Shown here one piece after another: positions 1 to 7,812 of a stretch of DNA of 64,000 nt; position 1 is the stretch's first letter; each line of letters begins with the position of its first letter. The notes beneath the pieces are model-generated. The model was given only the letters and a program-made list of their open reading frames with translations, ran no database searches and had not been told where the DNA came from. The stretch comes from Arthrobacter bussei (GTDB taxonomy: Bacteria; Actinomycetota; Actinomycetes; Actinomycetales; Micrococcaceae). The position numbers were made by a program, and so were the translations under genes. Location: the NCBI RefSeq assembly GCF_009377195.2, contig NZ_VJXX01000003.1, positions 124,001 to 188,000 on the forward strand. Direction: 5' to 3'.

Positions 1-349
1 CGTCGTTCTTCCGCCACTCGTAGTAGCCGTCCGCCGGGACGATCCCGCGGCGCTTGAGGGCGGCGGCGCGGAACGATGGCTTCTCGAGGAGGGTCTCGCT
101 GCGGGCGTTGATCATGCGCGAGCCCACGGACGCGGACTTCGACCAGGACGGGATGAGCCCCCACCGTGCCGGTTCCAGCCACCGGGTCAGTTCACCCGTC
201 TCCGGGTCGAGGCGTTCGACGACGAGCTGCACGGTATCGGTGGGAGCCACGTTCCAGGACGGCTCCACCTCGTCCCCGACCGCCTCGTCCACCTCGAAGG
301 CATCGATGAGGTCGGCCTTGTTGCCGGCGATCACGAATCGTCCGCACAT
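1..349 (-). CDS. SOS response-associated peptidase / abasic-site crosslinking protein (YedK/HMCES family), 3' part outside window
   Basis: Family members use Cys2 to form a covalent thiazolidine crosslink with abasic sites in single-stranded DNA, shielding them from breakage. The visible 116 residues begin with the diagnostic MCGRF, so the catalytic Cys2 is exposed once Met1 is removed. They continue with the family's WNVAPTD segment (about residues 32-38), then ARWGLIPSW and MINARSETL, and reach the DGYYEWRK region near the window edge. The start at 349 is fixed by MCGRF. The remaining C-terminal half lies beyond base 1. Nothing upstream suggests an operon; the next gene on this strand starts at 830, beyond a short gap. 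Family assignment is firm; the completeness of the gene is not known. Confidence 0.9.
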   Translation of the reverse strand, partial: MCGRFVIAGNKADLIDAFEVDEAVGDEVEPSWNVAPTDTVQLVVERLDPETGELTRWLEPARWGLIPSWSKSASVGSRMINARSETLLEKPSFRAAALKRRGIVPADGYYEWRKND

Positions 350-419
350 GGCGCCCTGGTCCTTCCGTCGTCTGCCGCGCCGGTGGCCCCGCGGGTGAGC
401 GGGCCACCGGCGGGGGTGC

Positions 420-830
420 CTACTTCTTCTTGCGGTCCAGCAGCAGTGCGAGGGCGATCCCGACCATCCAGATGTCCTTCGCGACGGACGTGCCGTCCTG
501 CGTGGGACGGACGCCGTCCTCCTGCGTGAGCTCCGGGGTGCGGAAGTACATGGTCATCATGCCCGCCGAGAAGGCCAGGAGCCCGAGGCCCGCGAGCCGG
601 CTCGGGATGAACGGTGCGAGCAGCGCCGAGCCGACGGCGATCTCCGAGGCGGCGAGGACCTTGCCGAACTGCTGGGCCTCGAGCTGGCTGAACTGCGGGA
701 AGGCCTTCGACGCCATGGCCTGCAGGTAGCCGGCCGAGCCCTCGTCGAGGCTCGTCTTGCCGAGGCCGGAGTTCAGGATGAAGGCGCCGGTGGTGAGGCG
801 GAGCGGTACGTGGCTGGGGCGGAAACCCAT
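420..830 (-). CDS. DoxX-like small integral membrane protein
   Basis: A 136-residue protein with about three to four hydrophobic helices (around residues 8-20, 55-75, 80-95 and 115-130) ending in the basic tail RKKK. Length and helix pattern fit the DoxX-like group of small membrane proteins of undefined function. The ATG at 830 follows an AAAGG-type ribosome site about seven bases upstream. It lies downstream of, and on the same strand as, the sigma factor/Asp23 operon ending at 905, separated by 74 bases, so it could be read through from it. I see no catalytic motif and make no functional claim. Confidence 0.7.
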   Translation of the reverse strand: MGFRPSHVPLRLTTGAFILNSGLGKTSLDEGSAGYLQAMASKAFPQFSQLEAQQFGKVLAASEIAVGSALLAPFIPSRLAGLGLLAFSAGMMTMYFRTPELTQEDGVRPTQDGTSVAKDIWMVGIALALLLDRKKK

Positions 831-904
831 GGTGGTGCCTTTCGTCGGGGGGAGCTGGAGAGCTTGGTCCGCTTGTGAGCCTACGGCCGCTACTGCCGGG
901 GCCG

Positions 905-1303
905 CTAGTCCTGTCCGGTGGGCCCGGCGACACCACCGGCCCGACGGGTGCCCTCGACCTCAGGGAGGTCGGCGCCCGCCACGAAGGCGCAGAGCTGGAC
1001 GCGCACCTCCGCACCCTCCGCCCGGTCGCCGAGGGCGTGCCGGACGGCGGTCGCGACGCGGCGCACGAGGGCAGGGCCCGGATACTCGGCCAGCCCGGCG
1101 AAGCGGATGTGCACCACGAGGGTCCCTGCTTCCTCCCGGAGTCCCACGAGTCCCTCCCCGTCCGTGGCGGCGACCGTGCGGGCACGGCCCGCCTCGAGGA
1201 TGGTGCGGAGGGCGGAGTGCGGGGGATAGAGACCCGCGACACCCTCGGTCGCCGTGACCTGCACCTCGATTGCGCGGGCGAGGTCCGGGAGGTCCGTGGT
1301 CAT
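905..1303 (-). CDS. Asp23/Gls24-like protein, last gene of sigma factor operon
   Basis: A 132-residue protein matching the Asp23/Gls24 (envelope stress) fold in pattern: an N-terminal LARAIEVQVTATEGV strand-helix unit, a central segment LVVHIRFAG, then helix PALVRRVATAVRHAL and a final strand VRVQLCAFVAG. In Staphylococcus, Asp23 forms a membrane-associated envelope-stress layer; function in actinobacteria is little known. The ATG at 1303 overlaps the TGA of the upstream gene by four bases (ATGA), so the two are translationally coupled. The C-terminal tail is rich in Gly and Arg and unlike the rest. The family call comes from fold-like pattern and operon context, not from a conserved active site. 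Confidence 0.72.
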   Translation of the reverse strand: MTTDLPDLARAIEVQVTATEGVAGLYPPHSALRTILEAGRARTVAATDGEGLVGLREEAGTLVVHIRFAGLAEYPGPALVRRVATAVRHALGDRAEGAEVRVQLCAFVAGADLPEVEGTRRAGGVAGPTGQD

Positions 1304-1911
1304 GGCTGGTCCTCTCCGGCGCCGTCGGTCCCGAACAGGTCGGTGACCGTGATGTCCACGCCCTGGATGTCGAGCTCGGTGTGGGTGGTGAGCGCCTCGG
1401 CGACGGCGGAGCGCAGCGCGTCCACGAGGGTGGGGAGGCGGTAGCCGTGCAGGGCCGTGACGTTGAGCTCGACGCGGGTCCGCGCACCGGGCTCGGTGAT
1501 GTCGCCGTGCAGGCGGCACTTGCCGATGGTCACGCCGTCGATGTCGTCCCCGGTCCGCCGGATGAGGGCGACGACGGCACCCTCCGTCTCCGAGAGACCG
1601 TCATCGGGATCGTCCGAGGCGATCGGGATGGAGCGGCCGGCACGGGTCTCCAGCCGGAGGTTGGAGAGGATGTCCTGCAGCCAGCCGTCGGACTCGGCGG
1701 CGGTGCGGGCGTCGTCCTCCGCGAGCGACCGCGTCAGGTCCCCGAGCGAGCGGAGGCTCGCCAGGCCAGACTGGCACTGGGGACACTGCCGGTAGTGGCC
1801 CTCGTAGGGCGAGCTGCCGGTGGCCAGGTAATCGGCAAGCTCGTCGAGGGAGTGGCCGCAGTCGTCCGCGAGGGAGTGATCGCCGACCCTGCGCGTGTCG
1901 TCCTCGCTCAT
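1300..1911 (-). CDS. Anti-sigma-type zinc motif fused to an Asp23 domain
   Basis: A 203-residue, two-part protein. Residues about 15-60 carry HSLDELADYL, then a HYRQCPQC segment, an H-x3-C-x2-C arrangement as in zinc-containing anti-sigma factors. Residues about 100-195 form an Asp23/Gls24-like domain (VVALIRR, RVELNVTALHGYRLPTLVDALRSAVAEAL, ELDIQGVDITVTDLF). The ATG at 1911 overlaps the TGA of the sigma factor gene by four bases; an in-frame GTG at 1917 is the alternative start. Being directly downstream of and coupled to an ECF-like sigma gene, it is a good candidate for that sigma factor's inhibitor, with the Asp23 part as the envelope sensor. That role is inference. There is no transmembrane segment. 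Confidence 0.75.
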   Translation of the reverse strand: MSEDDTRRVGDHSLADDCGHSLDELADYLATGSSPYEGHYRQCPQCQSGLASLRSLGDLTRSLAEDDARTAAESDGWLQDILSNLRLETRAGRSIPIASDDPDDGLSETEGAVVALIRRTGDDIDGVTIGKCRLHGDITEPGARTRVELNVTALHGYRLPTLVDALRSAVAEALTTHTELDIQGVDITVTDLFGTDGAGEDQP

Positions 1912-2483
1912 CGCCACCCCTCCATGTCCCTCATCAGCCTAGCGCGGGCCCGGGCGAGGCGTCCCCGGACGCTCTCGCTGGTCAGGCCGAGCTGTTCCGC
2001 GATCTCCTCGTAGGAGAGGCCGCCCATCTCCTTGAGGACCCAGCACTGGCGCTGCTCTTCGGGCAGTGATTCGAGGGAGCGGGCGAGGGCGTCGAGCCCC
2101 GATCCGGAGATCGTGGCGCTCTCGGGGGTGGGGGAGCTGTCCGAGACCTCGGCGAGGGTATCGGCGTCGGCGTGCTCGCGCCGCCGCCGGACGATGTCGA
2201 TGCTCCGCCTGCCGCAGATCCGCATGAGCCAGGACTTGACCACGGAGCCGTCACGGAGTTCCCCGAGGTGGTCCCACGCATGGATCAGGGTCTCCTGGAC
2301 GGCGTCGTCCGCGTCCGCCGTCGAACCGGTCAGGCGGACCGCGTAGCCGCGCATCATCGGACCGTAGCGGCGCGCGAGCACCTCGAACGCCGCGGTGTCG
2401 CCGTCGGTCGCGCGTTCGCACAGCACCACGTCGGGCAGTGCGTCCAGCTGGATGTTCCGTTCAGGAGGTGTCACCCTCGGCAT
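1908..2483 (-). CDS. ECF-type RNA polymerase sigma factor (sigma-70 family)
   Basis: A 191-residue sigma factor containing only regions 2 and 4. Region 2 runs from about residue 33 to 95 (FEVLARRYGPMMRGYA, DADDAVQETLIHAWDHL, SWLMRICGRRSIDIVRRRR). Region 4 runs from about 140 to 188 (LPEEQRQCWVLKEMGGLSYEEIAEQLGLT, VRGRLARARARLM), with the helix-turn-helix at the end. The ATG at 2483 has a GAGG ribosome site five bases upstream. It is the first gene of a three-gene operon with two Asp23-type proteins, each coupled by ATGA overlaps. ECF operons are usually autoregulated, but I cannot assign the promoter in the divergent 2484-2675 region. The signal sensed is unknown; envelope stress is inferred from Asp23. 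Confidence 0.9.
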   Translation of the reverse strand: MPRVTPPERNIQLDALPDVVLCERATDGDTAAFEVLARRYGPMMRGYAVRLTGSTADADDAVQETLIHAWDHLGELRDGSVVKSWLMRICGRRSIDIVRRRREHADADTLAEVSDSSPTPESATISGSGLDALARSLESLPEEQRQCWVLKEMGGLSYEEIAEQLGLTSESVRGRLARARARLMRDMEGWR

Positions 2484-2675
2484 CTCCCTCGACCTCGATA
2501 TGCCCCTCCTGCCCAGTGAACCGCACTTCGGTTGAAGCTCAAACTCACCGGGCCGGATCGATACAAGTTTCCACAATGTTTCTCGACCTGCCGCAGTGAG
2601 TTCACGATCTTCGCCGGCGGCTCTGCTTTGATGGCAAGCAGCGAGCGAGACCCATCGGCTATCGGAGTAGGTTTC

Positions 2676-3596
2676 ATGGTCCCCCGGACTGCAGAACACC
2701 CCCGGCATCAGCACTTCATCCTCCACATGAGCGACACGCACCTGCTCGGCGGGGATGCGCCCCTCTACGGGGCGGTGGACAGCGAGCTCCGGCTCCGCGA
2801 GGTCTTCGAGGACCTCGAGCACTCGGGAGCACGGCCGCAGGCCATCGTGTTCACGGGGGACCTCGCGGACAAGGGCGAGCCGGGTGCCTACGCGAAGCTC
2901 CGCGCCATCGTCGATCCCGCAGCCGCCCGCCTCGGCGCCACGGTCATCTGGGCGATGGGCAACCACGACGACCGCGCAGCCTTCCGCCGGGGGCTGCTCG
3001 ACGAGGAACCCTCGGCCGGGGCAGGGGCACCCGTGGACGCGGTGCACTTCATCGACGGGCTCCGCATCATCACCATGGACTCCACGGTCCCCGGCCACCA
3101 CCACGGCGAGTTCAGCCAGGAGCAGCTCCGCTGGCTCGCGCGCGAGCTCGTGGTGCCCGCTCCGCACGGCACCATCCTGGCCCTCCACCACCCGCCTGTC
3201 CCGAGTGTGCAGGATCTCGCGGTCCTCGTGGAGCTGCGGGACCAGCGTTCACTCGCGGACGTGGTCCGCGGCTCCGATGTCCGCACCATCCTCGCGGGGC
3301 ACCTGCACTACTCCACGACGGCGATGTTCGCCGGCGTGCCGGTCTCGGTGGCCAGTGCCACCTGCTACACCCAGGACCTGCTGTTCGACGGCGGCGGATC
3401 GCGCGGGCGGGACGGCGCCCAGTCCTACAACCTCGTGCACGTGTACGAGGAGACGATCGTCCACTCGGTGGTGCCCGCGGGCCGCCACACCTCGGTCGGG
3501 GAGGTGGTCCCCCGCGAGGAGACACGACGGCGGCTCGAGGCGCACGGCGTGGTCATCGCCGAGGGCGGCCGCACCCGGCACCTCACCTCCGCCTGA
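2676..3596 (+). CDS. Calcineurin-like metallophosphoesterase, cAMP phosphodiesterase type
   Basis: A 306-residue class III phosphodiesterase-like enzyme. The metal-binding motifs are in order: DTH (in MSDTHL, about residue 20), [12 protein letters not shown] (about 60), GNHD (about 92), ALHHPP (about 170) and GHLH (about 208). This is the set seen in CpdA/Rv0805 enzymes, which hydrolyse 2',3'- or 3',5'-cyclic nucleotides. The ATG at 2676 has GGAG eight bases upstream. Longer in-frame starts at 2532 and near 2631 would add an N-terminus without family resemblance, so I prefer the short form. It is divergent from the sigma factor operon. The substrate is not determined by sequence. Confidence 0.85.
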   Translation: MVPRTAEHPRHQHFILHMSDTHLLGGDAPLYGAVDSELRLREVFEDLEHSGARPQAIVFTGDLADKGEPGAYAKLRAIVDPAAARLGATVIWAMGNHDDRAAFRRGLLDEEPSAGAGAPVDAVHFIDGLRIITMDSTVPGHHHGEFSQEQLRWLARELVVPAPHGTILALHHPPVPSVQDLAVLVELRDQRSLADVVRGSDVRTILAGHLHYSTTAMFAGVPVSVASATCYTQDLLFDGGGSRGRDGAQSYNLVHVYEETIVHSVVPAGRHTSVGEVVPREETRRRLEAHGVVIAEGGRTRHLTSA

Positions 3597-3668
3597 CCGG
3601 CGGCGTGACCTGCCGACGGCTCAGGTGGCCGTTCCGTCGAGTGCCCAGCTGATGACTCGGCCGGCGGC

Positions 3669-4466
3669 TCAGCCGAGCGAGGCAGGAAGACCCACACTGA
3701 ACAGGGTCCTGGGGTCCTGAAGCAGCGCCGGCGGTTCGATGTCCGAGCGGCGCAGCCAGCCGCCGAGCCGGGCGGCACGGATGAGCCCGTCCTCGTGCAT
3801 GAGCACGGGGCCCACGTGCCCCGTCCGGAAGTGCTCGCCGTCCGGGTCGGCGATCGCCACGGCGTCGCCGTCCTCCACCGCCTCCTCGAAGGTGTGGAGC
3901 TGGCGCTCCCATTTCGGCGCAGCCCGTCCGCCCGGCGGATCGGGCGGCATGAGCAGGGTCGTATCACCCTCCGGCGGGTGGGACGCCGCCCGCCAGACCC
4001 ACAGCCGCCGGCCCTCGGGTTCGGTGGGGATGCGTTCCACGTCGGGTTCCGGCCACAGGTACGGGAGGTCCTCCGGAGTACCGGGGAACCGGCTGCGGTA
4101 GATCTCCGGCGCCTTCTGGATCAGGTTGGACCGGTGACTCACGTGCAGGGCGGGTTCACCCAGCCATGAGGGCATCGGCACGTCGGGATCCTCGAGCACG
4201 TGCGGCGCGAACTCCAGGATCAGGCGGTGCGTGGAGTCGGCGTGGCCGCGGGAGACCCACTCGGACACCATCGCGAGCCCGTACAGCGTGAGGGCAGGCA
4301 CATGACCCATCCACATCCGGATGGCGGGATGCCGACGCCACCCGTAGTCGGGGATCACGAGGGCGCGGAGGGCCTGCAGGGTCTCGACCCGCTGCTTGCC
4401 GAGCCTCGCCTGGTCGAGCACCCGTGCGCTCGCCCCGAAGTCCGGATACGGCAGGAAGGTCTGCAT
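3669..4466 (-). CDS. MSMEG_6728-type protein related to pyrimidine-dimer DNA glycosylases
   Basis: A 265-residue protein beginning MQTFLPYPDF, the hallmark of an actinobacterial family distantly related to T4 endonuclease V-type pyrimidine-dimer glycosylases. The N-terminal half (residues 1-150) holds the conserved blocks: SARVLDQARLGKQRVE, GWRRHPAIRMWMGH, YGLAMVSEW, HRSNLIQK and YLWPEP. The C-terminal 110 residues (WERQLHTFEEAVEDGDAVAIADPDG) are variable. A DNA-repair role is only suggested by family, since no biochemical data for this branch are known to me. Convergent with the phosphodiesterase at 2676-3596. The start is set by the invariant first residues. Confidence 0.75.
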   Translation of the reverse strand: MQTFLPYPDFGASARVLDQARLGKQRVETLQALRALVIPDYGWRRHPAIRMWMGHVPALTLYGLAMVSEWVSRGHADSTHRLILEFAPHVLEDPDVPMPSWLGEPALHVSHRSNLIQKAPEIYRSRFPGTPEDLPYLWPEPDVERIPTEPEGRRLWVWRAASHPPEGDTTLLMPPDPPGGRAAPKWERQLHTFEEAVEDGDAVAIADPDGEHFRTGHVGPVLMHEDGLIRAARLGGWLRRSDIEPPALLQDPRTLFSVGLPASLG

Positions 4467-4508
4467 GGCGCCAGTGTTCCACGCCGCAGAGGCGCCCCGC
4501 CCGGGGGA

Positions 4509-6173
4509 CTAGATCTCCCAGGGAGCCTTGACCGGGAAGTACTTCTCGAGGAAGTCGGTGACCAGATGGGCACGTTCCTCCGCCTCGACCTCGGGGAAAC
4601 TGCCGTCGTTCAGACAGAAGAAGTCGTGGTTGCGCTTGTCGAGCATCTTGTTCAGGCTCTTCAGCCCGGAGCGCTGGGTGGTGTCGACGTACGCGACACG
4701 CGCCATCTCCTGCGTGACGGCACGGCCCGTGAGCAACGCGTAGTAGTGGTAGAGCGAGTTGGTGACGGAGATGTTGTCCTTGGCGCGGAACCGGGACGCC
4801 GCCGTCGCCTCGAACTCCGCGGCGAATTCCGTCTCCATCTCGCGCAGCACGCTCTTCCGCAGCGGCGCGGCGGTGTGTTCGAGGTGGCGCGTGGTGATCC
4901 GGCCGAAGCGCTCATGCAGCAGGCGCCGGTTGACCCGGGCGGCGTTCTCGAAGCCGCTGCGCTCCGCGTCGTTCTCGCCGAGGCCGATCCTCGTGTCCGC
5001 CTCGATGAACTTGGTGACACCGCCGGGGGAGAAGAACATGTCCGGTGCCACGGGCCGGCCGAAGAACATGTCGTCGTTGGAGTAGAGGAAGTACTCCGAG
5101 AGGCCCGGGATGTGCTGCAACTGGGCCTCGACGGCCTGCGAGTTGTGCGTGGGGAGGACCGAGGGGTCCTTGAAGTGCTCCTCCGAGCGGACGAGCGTCA
5201 CCGAGGGATGGTCGGCGAGCCACGCCGGCCGGTCCGAGTCCGTGGCGATGTAGATCCGCCGGACCCACGGCGCGAACATGTAGACCGACCGGAGCGCGTA
5301 CTTCAGCTCGTCGATCTGGCGGAAGCGGGCCTCGTGGTCGTCGCCCTCGCCCACCACGACGCCCTGCATACGCGCTGCCCGGGCGGCCCGGTACTCGGGG
5401 CTGCTGCCGTCCACCCAGGAGAAGACGAGGTCGATGTCGAAGTCGATGTCCGTGGCGTGATCGGCGAACATGTTGTCGATGGTCGGCCAGGTGTGGCCGT
5501 GGCGTTCCACCTCGCCACGCACCACCTCGGCCGCCGGCAGGGTCCGCCGGGTCAGGGAGTTCTCCACGGGCAGCTCGATCGCCGTCTCCCCGAGCGCCCA
5601 CAGTTCGATCTGCACGCCGGCGGAGGGGCCGTAGGCGAGCCCGCCGAGCGGTTCGATCCGGGGGCGGAAGAGGCGGAAGATCCGGGCCTTGCCGCTCTTG
5701 GAGAGCTCGCCGTCACTCACCAGGAGCGTCGTGCGGCGCTTGGTGTCCACGGTCCGCGAGTAGAAGGGCTCGTCGCGGCACGCCTCGACCAGGGCCGCGC
5801 GCAGCCGCTCCCGGTCTGCGAGGTCGACGGCGATGACCGGTCGCTGGTCGTTGCCCCGGACGAGGAGGAACCCGATGCCGGCGTCGTCGAGTGCGGCGCG
5901 GATGAAGAGGAGGTCCTCGACCATGGCCTGATGCGGCGTCCGGTCCTGGTTGATGAGGGTGAAGCGCCGCTTGATGGTGGTGATGTCCGAGCGGCCCTCG
6001 AAGCGGGCCACCGCCGCGCGAGACGCCGATTCGAGGATCTCGGCTTCATTCTCCGGTTCGGGTGCGCCGAAGTAGATGTCGTGTTGGGCAGCGATGTCGG
6101 TAATCGGATCCTCCTGGAGTGGGTTCGCTCCCATGATAGGGCCTGACGGCATGGCCTGGATGCGGATGGGCAC
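4509..6173 (-). CDS. Stealth-family sugar-phosphate transferase (hexose-1-phosphoryltransferase type)
   Basis: A 554-residue protein with the Stealth conserved regions: IDLVFSWVDG (CR1, about 247-256), IDELKYALRSV and IYIATDS (CR2, about 285-312), YSNDDMFFGR (CR3, about 364-373) and a C-terminal NHDFFCLND segment. Stealth proteins transfer hexose-1-phosphate to make phosphodiester-linked capsule or wall polysaccharides. The acidic pairs in DLVFSWVDG and NDDMF are the expected catalytic/metal ligands. The GTG at 6173 is preceded by GGGAGG at good spacing; ATG codons at 6152 and 6134 lack one and would shorten the N-terminus by 7 or 13 residues. No capsule cluster surrounds it: the next upstream gene is a K+ channel. 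Confidence 0.85.
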   Translation of the reverse strand: MPIRIQAMPSGPIMGANPLQEDPITDIAAQHDIYFGAPEPENEAEILESASRAAVARFEGRSDITTIKRRFTLINQDRTPHQAMVEDLLFIRAALDDAGIGFLLVRGNDQRPVIAVDLADRERLRAALVEACRDEPFYSRTVDTKRRTTLLVSDGELSKSGKARIFRLFRPRIEPLGGLAYGPSAGVQIELWALGETAIELPVENSLTRRTLPAAEVVRGEVERHGHTWPTIDNMFADHATDIDFDIDLVFSWVDGSSPEYRAARAARMQGVVVGEGDDHEARFRQIDELKYALRSVYMFAPWVRRIYIATDSDRPAWLADHPSVTLVRSEEHFKDPSVLPTHNSQAVEAQLQHIPGLSEYFLYSNDDMFFGRPVAPDMFFSPGGVTKFIEADTRIGLGENDAERSGFENAARVNRRLLHERFGRITTRHLEHTAAPLRKSVLREMETEFAAEFEATAASRFRAKDNISVTNSLYHYYALLTGRAVTQEMARVAYVDTTQRSGLKSLNKMLDKRNHDFFCLNDGSFPEVEAEERAHLVTDFLEKYFPVKAPWEI

Positions 6174-6229
6174 CCTACCCCTCCCGGGAGGCGCAGTCCA
6201 GCATTCTGCACCGGGTCCGTGCGCTCGCC

Positions 6230-7036
6230 TCACTCCTTCGGCGTGTGCCCCTGATGCGATCCATGCCCCAGTTGGCGCGTGAGGGTGTCGATCTGGAGGC
6301 TGACGCTGGTGAGCTGGTCCTGCATCCGGGCATCGGACTGCGCCGCCTGCGCGTTGTCCCTGCCGCTCCCGACGTTCTCCACGAGCCAGGAGGCGAAGGC
6401 GGCCGTGACCGCGCTCAGCACCCCGATCCCGCCGATCATGAGGCCGGCGGCGACCAGGCGGCCGGCGCCGGTGACCGGGTAGTAGTCGCCGTAGCCCACG
6501 GAGGTGACCGTGGTCAGCGCCCACCAGAGGGCGTCGGGCAGGGTGAGGATGTTCGCGCCGGGCGCGCCCTGTTCGGCGTCGAGCACCGCTAGTGCGCCCG
6601 CATAGCCGAGCACCGTCATCGCGGAGACGACGTACAGGACGATGTGCCCCCGCAGGGCATCCCCACCCGAGCGGTTCAGCACGCGCAGCAGGGGGATGAG
6701 CCGGAGCAGTCGGAGCGGCCTCAGCATCGGCAGCAGGAGGATCACCAGTTCGTGCAGGTGGCGGACGAACCAGCGGCCACGGGACGGTGCCAGCCACAGG
6801 CTCACGAGGTAGTCCACGAGGAACAGCCCCCAGACCGCCCAGATCGTCGTCTCGAGGATCCCGTCCACCGCCGGGTCGGGCTCGCCCGTGACCTGGAAGG
6901 AGTAGGCCACGAGGTAGTGGACGGCCCCGGCGATCAGCGGTCCCTCGGACCGGCGGCGCCACCGGTCCTGGGCCATACCGGCGCCCCCGTCCGGTGCATG
7001 CCCAGGGGCTCCCTCCCGTGGCGGCCTGCTCCTCAT
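6230..7036 (-). CDS. Voltage-gated-like potassium channel
   Basis: A 268-residue channel subunit with about six membrane segments. An S4-like helix has arginines at regular intervals (RPLRLLRLIPLLRVL, about residues 107-121). The pore helix and selectivity filter read TTVTSVGYGDYYP (about 183-195); GYGD is the K+ filter. The last helix is VAAGLMIGGIGVLSAVTAAFASWLV, followed by a short charged tail with no RCK/TrkA domain. The ATG at 7036 has a GAGGAG ribosome site. It lies 56 bases upstream of the Stealth gene on the same strand, and so may be cotranscribed. Selectivity for K+ follows from the filter; gating behaviour is not predictable. Confidence 0.88.
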   Translation of the reverse strand: MRSRPPREGAPGHAPDGGAGMAQDRWRRRSEGPLIAGAVHYLVAYSFQVTGEPDPAVDGILETTIWAVWGLFLVDYLVSLWLAPSRGRWFVRHLHELVILLLPMLRPLRLLRLIPLLRVLNRSGGDALRGHIVLYVVSAMTVLGYAGALAVLDAEQGAPGANILTLPDALWWALTTVTSVGYGDYYPVTGAGRLVAAGLMIGGIGVLSAVTAAFASWLVENVGSGRDNAQAAQSDARMQDQLTSVSLQIDTLTRQLGHGSHQGHTPKE

Positions 7037-7118
7037 GAGTGCTCCTCGGTAGGTTTCCGGGCGGCATCCGCGCCCGGGAGATAAGCCTACGTACTCACCC
7101 GGGGGGGTGCAGGAACCG

Positions 7119-7754
7119 TCAGTAGGCGCGGTAGAGCTCGCCCACCGGCACATCGTCCGTCAGCCGGTTGTCCGGCCCGGGCAGGGGACACGCCCAAGCC
7201 TCGTCGTAGGCGCACGAGGGGTTGTAGGCGAAGTTGAGATCCACCACGAGGCTGCCCGGGGTGCGTCCCTCGCCGAGGTGCGCACCCTTGACCGTGTCGA
7301 GGACGTAGCGCCCGCCCCCGTAGGTGCCGCCGGGCCTGCCCGCCGTGCCGTCGCGCAGGGGAAGGAAGAGTCCGCCGCCGTAGGAGGCGAGCTTCCACAG
7401 GGCCAGCCGGCCGAGGCCGGGCAGGGTCAGCGTCCCGAGACGGCGGAAGGGGACGACGCCGTCGGTACCGGTGGCGACGTCCATCACCTCGCCCGCGCCG
7501 TCGTCGTCTACGGGCGCCTCGAACCGGAACGCCGGGTCGTAGGGCGCGAAGTCGAGTCCCGGGAAGGACTCCTTCGCGGACGCTGTGAGCGCCGACGCCG
7601 GGTGGTCGCGGAACAGGACGTCGCGGCCCATCCGCCACAGCGTGTGCGCCGCCTCGGGGGACTCCGTCGCGGCGCGCTCCCGGACGTCGTCGTAGAGGCC
7701 GAACACGCGGTGGCGCCAGTCCGCCGTCGCGAGGGCCGTGGTGAGAGCCGTCAT
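7119..7754 (-). CDS. DUF1684 family protein
   Basis: A 211-residue soluble protein with the DUF1684 pattern: an N-terminal helix with WRHRVFGLYDDVR, then GMDV-like and FAPYDPAFRFEAPV segments, KLASYGGGLFLPLRDGT and GGGRYVLDTVKGAHL, and the C-terminal signature DLNFAYNPSCAYDEAWACPLPGPDNRL. The conserved FAYNPSCAY...WxCPLxPxxN block is what identifies the family. No enzymatic activity is established for it. It is divergent from the TauE gene with overlapping upstream regions (starts 7754 and 7813, only 58 bases apart), so promoters must share that gap. The start ATG is the first in frame and fits family length. Confidence 0.82.
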   Translation of the reverse strand: MTALTTALATADWRHRVFGLYDDVRERAATESPEAAHTLWRMGRDVLFRDHPASALTASAKESFPGLDFAPYDPAFRFEAPVDDDGAGEVMDVATGTDGVVPFRRLGTLTLPGLGRLALWKLASYGGGLFLPLRDGTAGRPGGTYGGGRYVLDTVKGAHLGEGRTPGSLVVDLNFAYNPSCAYDEAWACPLPGPDNRLTDDVPVGELYRAY

Positions 7755-7799
7755 GCCCTCAGGCTACCCCCGGCAGCGCGGGCCTTGGTTGCCCCGGCG

Positions 7800-7805
7800 T
7801 ACTGT
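7800..7805 (+). promoter_or_regulatory. Leaderless-type -10 box of TauE gene
   Basis: TACTGT lies seven bases before the GTG at 7813, and no ribosome-binding site is present. A -10 this close places the transcript start at or next to the start codon, as in leaderless actinobacterial mRNAs. Confidence 0.4.
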
Positions 7806-7812
7806 AACTGGG

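Noticed and set aside
2532-2675. N-terminal extension of the phosphodiesterase from earlier ATG codons
   Set aside because: The added sequence has no family similarity, and a GGAG site directly precedes the ATG at 2676.
2484-2675. A GGAAAC motif near 2566 on the minus strand as an autoregulated ECF promoter
   Set aside because: The -35-like element lacks a convincing -10 at 16-17 bases, so I could not support it as a promoter.
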